A stretch of 7,820 nt of DNA from Gammaproteobacteria bacterium (GTDB lineage: Bacteria > Pseudomonadota > Gammaproteobacteria > Steroidobacterales > Steroidobacteraceae), in assembly GCA_029857655.1 (NCBI GenBank), contig JAOUGR010000084.1, forward strand, positions 1-7,820. The letters run 5' to 3'. Positions 1 through 6,028 of this stretch are shown here, piece by piece (positions within the stretch are counted from its first letter, which is position 1; each line of letters starts with the position of its first letter). Under the pieces are notes generated by a model that saw only the letters and a list, made by a program, of their open reading frames with translations, made no database searches and was not told the DNA's origin. The position numbers were made by a program, and so were the translations under genes.

Positions 1-2
1 TG

Positions 3-554
3 ATCGTGATCTATGTCGCGTCCTGCAGGCTGCGCAAGGTTCCAGTCGACCTGCCCTGCCTGAAGGGCATGGCGTATGCGTTATGGGGTTTCATGATGTT
101 CACGCTGCTGCTCGAGGGCGTGGAGTTTGCCAGCCTCGTCTACCGCGGCCGCGAGGGAATCGAAATCATCATGGAATACGTGAGGGGTCCGCTCCTGGTT
201 ACTTTCTTCTTCCTGCAATTTTGCGTCGGTTCACTGGTTCCGCTTACCGCGCTTTCGTACATGATCTGGCGAGGCACTACCGGCCGCGCGCTGATCGTGG
301 GAGTCACCACGAGTGCTGCGCTCGTACTCTTTGCGGTATTGATGATGCGCTGGAACGTGGTCATCGGCGGGCAGGAGATCTCGAAGACCGGCAAAGGACT
401 GGTTGACTATCAGCCGACTATTGGCGGCCGCGAGGGCCTGCTGGCAGCCGCCTCGCTGGTGGTCACGCCTCTGATCCTGTTGTGGCTGGCGGTCAAGCTG
501 TTTCCGCCGTGGGAGAAACGATTGACGCCGTCGCCCACCAGCGACGCGTCATGA
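3..554 (+). CDS. NrfD/PsrC-family membrane subunit, C-terminal part (5'-truncated)
   Basis: The reading frame is open to the left edge, so only the C-terminal part of the protein (about 183 residues) is visible; the GTG at 6 is probably internal. Four hydrophobic segments can be seen, roughly at bases 85-145, 190-250, 285-350 and 435-505. The motif RWNVVIGGQ (bases 348-374), followed by a polar loop, resembles the late part of NrfD/PsrC/HybB-type proteins. This family is known to form the quinone-binding membrane anchor of modular respiratory complexes, usually paired with an iron-sulfur subunit and a periplasmic redox partner. The stop TGA at 552-554 overlaps the ATG of the next gene, so the two are very likely co-transcribed and translationally coupled. 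I infer that it exchanges electrons between quinone and the multihaem cytochrome encoded next. The family call rests on one motif and the hydrophobic pattern; the subfamily cannot be decided from this fragment. Confidence 0.8.
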   Translation: MVIYVASCRLRKVPVDLPCLKGMAYALWGFMMFTLLLEGVEFASLVYRGREGIEIIMEYVRGPLLVTFFFLQFCVGSLVPLTALSYMIWRGTTGRALIVGVTTSAALVLFAVLMMRWNVVIGGQEISKTGKGLVDYQPTIGGREGLLAAASLVVTPLILLWLAVKLFPPWEKRLTPSPTSDAS

Positions 555-2503
555 TATTGCAGGCAGCGCCTGCCATGCGTTTTGCAGCATTTGCCGCATG
601 GATCGTGGCGGGTGTCATCATGTCCGCCGCGCCCCAGCTAGCTGTCGGCGCCGACAACTCATTGTGCCTCGCCTGTCACGGTAACGAAGGCTTTGCGATG
701 CCGGACGCAGACGGGCAGATGCGCTCGTTGCACGTCATCAGGGATAAATTCGAATCAAGCGTGCATGGCAAGCAGTTGTGCGTCGGCTGCCACAAGGACA
801 TCACTGAAATTCCGCATCAAAAGAACGGGCGCATCAAGGTCAGTTGCGTGCAGTGCCATAAGGACCTGTGGAAGGCCGCAAAGGAACAGAACGAGACCCG
901 CGATTCTGAAAAGCTGGGGATGGTGGTGCAGCAGATCGACCGCTACATGAAGTCAGTTCACGCGCGGCCGAACATCGAGGACCAGTCGCGCACCAATGCA
1001 ACCTGTTACAACTGCCATGACGCCCATTACGTTTATCCGCAGGGCAGCACAATCCGCGCCGAGTGGCGCCTGAATATTCCGAATGTCTGCGGCGCATGCC
1101 ATGTGAAGGAACTGGCCGCGTATTCGACTTCAGTGCACGGCATGGAGGTCCTGCAGCAATCCAACCCGAAGGCGGCCATCTGCTCGGACTGTCACACCAC
1201 TCACGACGTCGAAGACCCGGCCATGGATTCGACGCGGCTCATCATTACGAAGAACTGCGGAAACTGCCACGAGGCCAGCCGGAAGTCCTATGCGCAGACC
1301 TATCACGGCCAGGTCAATGCGCTGGGCTACGCCTATACGGCCAAGTGTTTCGATTGCCACGGCAACCATGAGATCCAGCGGGTCAGCGACCCGAAATCGA
1401 CGGTTCATTCCGGCAATCGCCTGCAGACCTGCCGGAAGTGTCATGAGGGCGCGACCGCGGGATTTGTGACCTTCGAGCCGCACGCCACGACCCATGACTA
1501 CGAGCGCTATCCCTACATGTGGATCGCGTCGAAATTCATGCTGGCCCTGATCTCGGGCGTGTTCCTTTTCTTCTGGACCCACTCGGCGCTGTGGTTCTAC
1601 CGCGAATACAAGGACCGCCAGGAGCGCAAGACCAGGCCGCACGTGCAGACACAGGGACTGCCACATCTGCAAGGGAAGTATTACCGCCGGTTCGGCCTCG
1701 GCTGGCGGCTCGTCCACCTGTTCTTCGCCGTGGCGCTGATGATCCTTTCACTGACCGGGATGGCGGCCTTCTACGCCGAGACGGCCTGGGCCACGGCCGT
1801 CATGAACGCGCTCGGGGGACCGAAATCGGCGGCGATCATCCACCGTGTTTCCGCGGTCCTGATACTCGGATTGTTCGTCGGCCACATTGTTTATTTCAGC
1901 ATTCATTTCGCGCCGCGATGGAGGACATTCAACTGGTTCGGCCATACCTCGCTGGTGCCCGGCCTCCAGGATGTTAAGGACATCACGGCGATGTTCCGGT
2001 GGTTCTTCGGCAGGGGTCCGCGGCCGGTCTTCGGCCGCTGGACCTACTGGGAGAGATTCGACTACTGGGCACCATTCTGGGGCCTGACGATCGTCGGCGG
2101 CAGCGGCCTCATGTTGTGGTTCAAGGAATTGACCGCTGCAGTCTGGCCCGGCTGGATTTTCAACATCGCGACCCTGGCACATGGGGAAGAGGCATTTCTC
2201 GCCATCCTGTTCCTGTTCACGGTGCATTTCTTCAACAACCACTTCAGGCCGGACAAGTTCCCGCCGCCCGATATCGTGATGTTTACGGGTGCCGTGTCGC
2301 TCGAGGAGTTCAGGCGCGAACACACGCTGGATTATGATGAACTGGTCGCCAGCGGCCAGCTTGAAAAGCATCTGGTCGACATCCCGTCACCGTCCATGAC
2401 GCTTGGCTCCAGGATCCTGGGAATCGTCCTGCTCGCCTTCGGGTTGATGCTGCTGGTCCTGGTGCTGGTCGGGTTTGCCGGAAGCGTGGTGGCCGATGCG
2501 TGA
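551..2503 (+). CDS. Nine-haem cytochrome c fused to a membrane cytochrome b domain (CbcL-like architecture)
   Basis: A 650-residue protein that should carry electrons between the membrane quinone pool and the periplasm. The N-terminus (about residues 9-34) is a hydrophobic signal or anchor ending near AVGA. Nine CXXCH c-haem sites follow, with first Cys at residues 39, 77, 99, 152, 180, 211, 236, 266 and 294. Several extra His (in HGK, VHA, VHG and YHG contexts) could be distal ligands. From residue 326 there are about six membrane helices (326-349, 385-407, 426-450, 506-523, 545-562, 621-645). Candidate b-haem His are 389, 431, 445, 544 and 559. The segments near 385-405 and 500-525 resemble the Ni-hydrogenase/FdnI-type cytochrome b family. 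Basic loops at 350-384 and 451-505 suggest these are cytoplasmic and the haem domain periplasmic. Geobacter CbcL is known to have the same layout of nine c haems plus cytochrome b; orthology is not claimed. ATG 551 is chosen for its ATGA overlap with the upstream gene; ATG 575 is the alternative. No good Shine-Dalgarno precedes either. Confidence 0.9.
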   Translation: MILQAAPAMRFAAFAAWIVAGVIMSAAPQLAVGADNSLCLACHGNEGFAMPDADGQMRSLHVIRDKFESSVHGKQLCVGCHKDITEIPHQKNGRIKVSCVQCHKDLWKAAKEQNETRDSEKLGMVVQQIDRYMKSVHARPNIEDQSRTNATCYNCHDAHYVYPQGSTIRAEWRLNIPNVCGACHVKELAAYSTSVHGMEVLQQSNPKAAICSDCHTTHDVEDPAMDSTRLIITKNCGNCHEASRKSYAQTYHGQVNALGYAYTAKCFDCHGNHEIQRVSDPKSTVHSGNRLQTCRKCHEGATAGFVTFEPHATTHDYERYPYMWIASKFMLALISGVFLFFWTHSALWFYREYKDRQERKTRPHVQTQGLPHLQGKYYRRFGLGWRLVHLFFAVALMILSLTGMAAFYAETAWATAVMNALGGPKSAAIIHRVSAVLILGLFVGHIVYFSIHFAPRWRTFNWFGHTSLVPGLQDVKDITAMFRWFFGRGPRPVFGRWTYWERFDYWAPFWGLTIVGGSGLMLWFKELTAAVWPGWIFNIATLAHGEEAFLAILFLFTVHFFNNHFRPDKFPPPDIVMFTGAVSLEEFRREHTLDYDELVASGQLEKHLVDIPSPSMTLGSRILGIVLLAFGLMLLVLVLVGFAGSVVADA

Positions 2504-2527
2504 CGGTGCAATAATCGTCCAGGCTTC

Positions 2528-2531
2528 GAGG
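2528..2531 (+). promoter_or_regulatory. Shine-Dalgarno GAGG for the tetrahaem lipoprotein
   Basis: GAGG lies six bases before the ATG at 2538. It decides this start over an in-frame upstream extension beginning near 2475, which would overlap the preceding gene and bury the lipoprotein signal peptide. The gap from the preceding stop is 34 bases and shows no convincing promoter or terminator, so read-through from the upstream gene is likely. Confidence 0.6.
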
Positions 2532-2537
2532 TTTCAT

Positions 2538-3680
2538 ATGAAGCATCTCATATTCGCTGCTGCTTTCTCGTTGGCGCTGATCGGCTGCGCGGACAGGGAC
2601 AAGTCGGCCGCCACGCCGGCGCCCGCGCCACTGCCTGCAGCAGACGTCAATGCAGGCAAGGGTCTTGCAGAACTTCAATGCAAAGGTTGCCACGGATTGG
2701 ATGGCAGGGGCACTGCGCCGGGCATTCCCCACCTGGCGGCGCAGCAAGAGCGCTATCTGATCGAGTCAATCAAGGCTTACGAAGAGGGCAAGCGCACCCA
2801 TGCCGCCCTCCGGGACATGGCGGGACAGATGAGCGAGACGGACTTGCACAATGTGCTCGGGTACTACGCGAGCCTGCCGCCCGTCGCGACTGCCCTGACA
2901 GCTGCTCCGCTTTTCCTTCCCTATGAAAACGGCAAGGCGCTGGCCGCCGCCTGCACCAAGTGTCATGGCGAGGACGGCAACACGACGAAGCCTGGCGTGC
3001 CCAGTCTGGCCGGCCAGCAGTCTCATTATCTTGTCGTTGCCGTGCAGGAATATCTGAGTGGCCTGCGAAAGACGGATCCGATGCATTCCCTGTTGCGTCC
3101 CCTGAGCAAGTTGGACGCGGAAAGCGTGGCGCTGTATTTCGCGTCCCAGACCCCGGCACAGCGTGCCGCGCCTTCAGTTGGCGATCCCTCGGCGGGCGAA
3201 CCACTGACCGCCGTGTGCGGTGGCTGCCATGGCTCGCACGGCGTGAGCACTGACGCGGCGACGCCGAATCTTGCGGGCCAGGATGCCCGATATCTGGTGA
3301 ACTCACTCAAGGCTTACCGGAAAACCCGCCGACATGAAGGCATGGAAGCCTATGTTGGTGACCTGAGCCAGCAGGACTTCGAGAATATCGCCGCGTTTTA
3401 CTCGATCCAGAAATCCAGGCCCGCTGAAAACGGACAGACAATCGTTCAGGATCTGATCGACAAATGCGACCGCTGTCATGGCGCCAGCGTGGACAATGCA
3501 TCGATGTCGGTCCCACACATCAGTGGGCAGGACAAAGACTACCTGATCATGGCGCTGAGGGCGTATCGCGACGACCGCCGCGCAAGCTCGATGATGCACA
3601 ACATGAGCCTGCCTTACAGCGACTCCATCATCGAGAGTGTCGCTTCCTTTTACGCCAGCCAGCCCGCAGGAAACCGCTGA
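2538..3680 (+). CDS. Tetrahaem lipoprotein of four tandem cytochrome c4-like domains
   Basis: A 380-residue predicted electron carrier. Residues 1-17 form a lipoprotein signal with lipobox LIGC (acylated Cys17). Ala at +2 argues against inner-membrane retention, so an outer-membrane, periplasm-facing anchor is expected. A Pro/Ala-rich linker (about 23-36) leads to four similar domains, with CXXCH first Cys at residues 48, 139, 227 and 310. Each domain repeats a PxLAGQ-like motif and then YL and an aromatic/basic helix (around 62-87, 153-178, 242-266 and 325-349), which is the pattern of cytochrome c4/c553-type class I domains. Classic c4 has two domains, so this is a doubled version. Likely axial Met are seen in domain 1 (Met94) and domain 4 (Met356). 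In domains 2 and 3 the equivalent positions are Leu185 and Tyr272, with Met182 and Met269 nearby. It follows the multihaem cytochrome by 34 bases and probably accepts electrons from it or donates to it. The partner and direction are unknown. Confidence 0.88.
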   Translation: MKHLIFAAAFSLALIGCADRDKSAATPAPAPLPAADVNAGKGLAELQCKGCHGLDGRGTAPGIPHLAAQQERYLIESIKAYEEGKRTHAALRDMAGQMSETDLHNVLGYYASLPPVATALTAAPLFLPYENGKALAAACTKCHGEDGNTTKPGVPSLAGQQSHYLVVAVQEYLSGLRKTDPMHSLLRPLSKLDAESVALYFASQTPAQRAAPSVGDPSAGEPLTAVCGGCHGSHGVSTDAATPNLAGQDARYLVNSLKAYRKTRRHEGMEAYVGDLSQQDFENIAAFYSIQKSRPAENGQTIVQDLIDKCDRCHGASVDNASMSVPHISGQDKDYLIMALRAYRDDRRASSMMHNMSLPYSDSIIESVASFYASQPAGNR

Positions 3681-3694
3681 TTCGGGCCTTTTTT
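3662..3694 (+). terminator. Possible weak rho-independent terminator after the cytochrome operon
   Basis: GCCCG (3662-3666) can pair with CGGGC (3683-3687) across a 16-base loop that contains the stop codon. A run of six T follows almost at once (3689-3694). The stem is short and the loop long, so it is weak by usual standards. Its place at the end of the operon and before a convergent gene favours a real role. Confidence 0.35.
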
Positions 3695-3713
3695 CGGGCT
3701 TATTTTGGCCGCC

Positions 3714-3732
3714 GGTATCGGCTTCCGGTACC
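3714..3732. repeat. Inverted repeat (hairpin) in the convergent gap
   Basis: GGTATCGG (3714-3721) and CCGGTACC (3725-3732) form an eight-pair stem with one G-T pair and a three-base loop. Neither strand has a T-run just downstream of the stem, so it is not a classical intrinsic terminator. It could protect 3' ends or help stop one of the converging transcripts. The rest of the gap from 3681 to 3780 shows nothing else that I can name. Confidence 0.4.
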
Positions 3733-3780
3733 TGAGGGGCGATTGATGGCTGGTGGAATCCCGCTTCAGGCGCGCAATCG

Positions 3781-4548
3781 CTACGAGATGTCCGCGAAAC
3801 AGCTTCCCATCTCCCCGAGCTTGTCCAGGTCGAGCAGCGTGACTTCGCGACGGTCCACTGACACGAGCCCGTTTTCCTCGAAGCGCGAAAAAACCCGACT
3901 GACGGTTTCGGTGGCGAGCCGCAGGTAATTGGCGATGTCGCGCCGCGACATCGCGAGCAACAGATTGCTTTCCGAATGACCACGCGCCTTCATTCGCGAC
4001 GACAGCGATACCAGAAAGCCTGCAACGCGTTCCTCTGCACTGAAGTCGCCGGCCAGCGCATGGCTTATCGCCAGCTCCTTCGAAAGCAGACGCAGCATCG
4101 AATGCTGCAGCCCGGGTACCTGGCGGCCGAGATCGGTGAGCTGGCCATAGGGCAGCTCGCAGACTGATGCGGTATTGAGCGCGACAGCATTGCATTGGTG
4201 CTTCTCGGGCCAGATGGCGTCCAGCCCGATCAACTCGCCAGGCAAATGGAAGCCAAGCACCTGCTCGCGCCCGTTGGCCTCGACCATGTAGGACTTGAAG
4301 AATCCGCCGCGCACCGCGTAAAGGACCCGCAGAGGGTCGCCGATGCGAAACAGGTGATCGCCTTCGTTCACGGGGCCGCGCGGCGCGATGAGCTGCTCGA
4401 GGCGCTGAATGTCGCTGATAGCCAGACCCATCGGCAGGCACAATTCCGCGAGTGAACAGCTGCTACAGCTGCGGCGCAACTCGTAGAGATTGAGCGGTGA
4501 TGGTGTCGCGGTGCCGCTCAAGCGGAAGTCCCCAAGCCAAAGCGGCAT
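3781..4548 (-). CDS. fnr: Fnr-type oxygen-sensing transcriptional regulator
   Basis: A 255-residue Crp/Fnr-family regulator, close to the 250 residues of E. coli FNR. The known family binds a [4Fe-4S] cluster without oxygen, dimerises, and activates or represses anaerobic genes. All four cluster Cys can be seen: Cys28, Cys31 and Cys37 (CSSCSLAELC) and Cys130 (SVCELP). Ser32 and Leu36 match E. coli Ser24 and Leu28, so normal oxygen sensitivity is expected. A cyclic-nucleotide-type beta barrel covers roughly 50-135, a long dimer helix 138-165, and a helix-turn-helix about 202-231. The recognition helix TETVSRVFSRF keeps the Glu-Ser-Arg set (214, 217, 218) that reads TTGAT-type half-sites. The gene starts 33 bases after the hemN stop on the same strand, so it may be co-transcribed with hemN. 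No Shine-Dalgarno or Fnr box is evident just upstream. ATG 4548 is kept because a later start such as Met40 would remove cluster Cys. Anr is the name used for the same protein in pseudomonads. Confidence 0.93.
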   Translation of the reverse strand: MPLWLGDFRLSGTATPSPLNLYELRRSCSSCSLAELCLPMGLAISDIQRLEQLIAPRGPVNEGDHLFRIGDPLRVLYAVRGGFFKSYMVEANGREQVLGFHLPGELIGLDAIWPEKHQCNAVALNTASVCELPYGQLTDLGRQVPGLQHSMLRLLSKELAISHALAGDFSAEERVAGFLVSLSSRMKARGHSESNLLLAMSRRDIANYLRLATETVSRVFSRFEENGLVSVDRREVTLLDLDKLGEMGSCFADIS

Positions 4549-4581
4549 TGTACACGGTAGGTCTGTGCGCGAAGTGACCCC

Positions 4582-5979
4582 TCAGACGATGCGCGAAAAA
4601 CGGCGTTTACCGCCGTCGGAGTCCTGATTCAGGTAGGCGTCGAATTGCATCGCGATCGCCCGCACCAACAGCCGCCCGAGCGGCGTGACGGTGAGGCGCC
4701 CGGCGCCGACCTCGAGCAGTCCGTCTTTTTCGAGCGGCTCCAGCTTCGCGAGTTCAGCCGCGAAATGCGAGCTGAAATCGACGTTGTAGCGTTCGCCGAA
4801 CTTGTGCAAATCCAGTTCTCCGCGGCACATGAGTGCGCGGATCGCGGCGCGACGGATCCGGTCCTCGGGTGTCAGGCGATAGCCGCGCCAGATCGGCAGG
4901 CGCCCGCGGTCCAGGGCTGCGGCCCAGTCGTCCAGCAAGCGCTCGTTCTGGATATACAGGTCGCATACCTGGCCGATGGCGCTCATGCCGAGCCCCACCA
5001 AATCGAGTCCGGCGCGGGTCGAGTAGCCCTGGAAATTGCGCTGCAGGCTCCCGTCGGCAAGGGCAATGGATAGCTCGTCATCGGGAAGCGCAAAGTGGTC
5101 CATGCCGATGTAGATGTAGCCTGCGGCGGTCAACTTGTCGATCGTGATGCCGAGCAGCGCAAGCTTCACCTCCGGCGGGCACAGGTCCTCGGACTTGATC
5201 TGTGTCTGTCCCTTGAAGGTCTTCGGCAGGTGCGCATAGCTGTAGGCAGCCACGCGGTCGGGTCGCGCCGCGATTACCTGATCGAGTGTGTGCGCGAATC
5301 CATCTTCCGTCTGCTTGGGAAGACCATAGATCAGGTCCACCGATATCGACTGAAACCCATGGCGCCGCGCGGCGGTCATCACAGCGAGAACATCCTCGCG
5401 CGGCTGGATCCGGTTGACCGCCTTCTGGACCTCCGGGTCGAAATCCTGGACGCCCAGGCTGATGCGGTTGAAGCCTTCCGCTGCGATCGCCGCGAGCCGC
5501 GCATCGTCCACGGTGCGCGGATCGACTTCGATGGAGAATTCACGCAGACGATCGTCGCGCAGTGAAAAGCTGTGCCGCATTAGCCGCATCAGCTCGGCGA
5601 GTTCGGCATCGCTCAGGAAGGTCGGCGTACCGCCGCCGAAGTGCAGTTGATCCACGGTCCGGTCGCGGTCGAACAAGCGCGCCTGTAATTCGATCTCGCG
5701 CTGCAGGCGGCTCAGGTAGCGCGCACCAGCCGTGCGGTCGCGCGTGATGACCCTGGTGCAGCCACAGTAGAAACACGGCGACGTGCAGAATGGCACGTGC
5801 ACGTAGATCGAGAGCGGACGCGGGATCGGGTCGTCATTGGACGCCCGGGTGGCCTTCAGGTAATCGGCCTCGCCGATAGTCTCGCTGAACTGGAGGGCGG
5901 TCGGATAGGAGGTATAGCGCGGCCCCGGCACATCATAACGGCGCACGATCGCAGCATCGAAATGGACCCCGCCCCCCAT
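4582..5979 (-). CDS. hemN: Oxygen-independent coproporphyrinogen III oxidase
   Basis: A radical SAM enzyme that decarboxylates coproporphyrinogen III to protoporphyrinogen IX in the cytoplasm, the anaerobic route of haem synthesis. From the start used here (ATG 5979) the protein has 465 residues, against 457 in E. coli. The N-terminal GPRYTSYPTA block matches HemN. The motif PFCTSPCFYCGC gives the CX3CX2C cluster ligands Cys65, Cys69 and Cys72, followed by Cys74. Further family motifs are FGGGTPTFL, EVDPRTV, RISLGVQDFD, IYGLPKQT, and the late GMDHFALPDDEL and FQGYSTRAG, which separate true HemN from HemW-like relatives. An in-frame ATG at 6015 would add 12 residues. It is disfavoured because that extension has no family match and its codon overlaps the Fnr-box-like site. 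Neither start has a clear Shine-Dalgarno. Its product fits the heavy haem demand of the neighbouring multihaem cytochromes, and it leads into fnr 33 bases downstream. Confidence 0.95.
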   Translation of the reverse strand: MGGGVHFDAAIVRRYDVPGPRYTSYPTALQFSETIGEADYLKATRASNDDPIPRPLSIYVHVPFCTSPCFYCGCTRVITRDRTAGARYLSRLQREIELQARLFDRDRTVDQLHFGGGTPTFLSDAELAELMRLMRHSFSLRDDRLREFSIEVDPRTVDDARLAAIAAEGFNRISLGVQDFDPEVQKAVNRIQPREDVLAVMTAARRHGFQSISVDLIYGLPKQTEDGFAHTLDQVIAARPDRVAAYSYAHLPKTFKGQTQIKSEDLCPPEVKLALLGITIDKLTAAGYIYIGMDHFALPDDELSIALADGSLQRNFQGYSTRAGLDLVGLGMSAIGQVCDLYIQNERLLDDWAAALDRGRLPIWRGYRLTPEDRIRRAAIRALMCRGELDLHKFGERYNVDFSSHFAAELAKLEPLEKDGLLEVGAGRLTVTPLGRLLVRAIAMQFDAYLNQDSDGGKRRFSRIV

Positions 5980-5985
5980 GAACAA

Positions 5986-5991
5986 ATTCTG
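5986..5991 (-). promoter_or_regulatory. hemN: Possible -10 element for hemN
   Basis: Read on the minus strand this is CAGAAT, four of six matches to TATAAT. Its position relative to the Fnr-box-like site at 6015-6028 is close to that of a class II Fnr promoter, with the box centred about 41.5 to 42.5 bases upstream of transcription start. The predicted start then falls at about 5979-5980, on the hemN ATG, implying a leaderless or nearly leaderless message. The match is weak alone and is listed because of the spacing. Confidence 0.25.
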
Positions 5992-6014
5992 CGGCGGGAA
6001 GCATGCAGGCCGCA

Positions 6015-6028
6015 TTGACCTGTGTCAG
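6015..6028 (-). promoter_or_regulatory. hemN: Fnr/FixK-like box upstream of hemN
   Basis: The minus strand reads CTGAC-ACAG-GTCAA. This fits nine of ten positions of the degenerate TTGAY-N4-RTCAA pattern of the Fnr/FixK family, but only seven of ten of the stricter TTGAT-N4-ATCAA. It is centred 42.5 bases upstream of the preferred hemN ATG and overlaps the stop codon of the EAL gene. HemN genes are known Fnr/Anr targets in several proteobacteria, and an Fnr regulator is encoded next to hemN here. Chance occurrence cannot be excluded. Confidence 0.45.

Noticed and set aside
482..550. Longer start for the multihaem cytochrome, beginning near 482
   Set aside because: It would overlap the NrfD-family gene by over 70 bases and put a polar stretch ahead of the signal peptide. 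ATG 551 with its ATGA overlap, or ATG 575, fits better.
551..1450. Possible NrfA-type nitrite reductase or octahaem enzyme
   Set aside because: No CXXCK or other unusual catalytic haem motif is present. All nine sites are CXXCH, and the chain continues into a cytochrome b domain, so an electron-transfer role is more likely.
1130..2371. Long minus-strand open frames opposite the multihaem cytochrome
   Set aside because: They are opposite-strand shadows in GC-rich DNA. The plus frame carries all the haem motifs and helices, and the shadows have no recognisable domain.
3714..3732. Intrinsic terminator of fnr
   Set aside because: On the minus strand the sequence after the stem is A-rich rather than T-rich, so the usual U-tract is missing.
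3742..3760. TTGAT half-site in the convergent gap as an Fnr box
   Set aside because: There is no matching second half-site at the right spacing, and no gene starts nearby.
3303..4441. Minus-strand open frames overlapping the tetrahaem gene and fnr in another frame
   Set aside because: They lie against or across confidently assigned genes and encode Arg/Ala/Pro-rich sequence of the sort seen in alternate frames of GC-rich genes.
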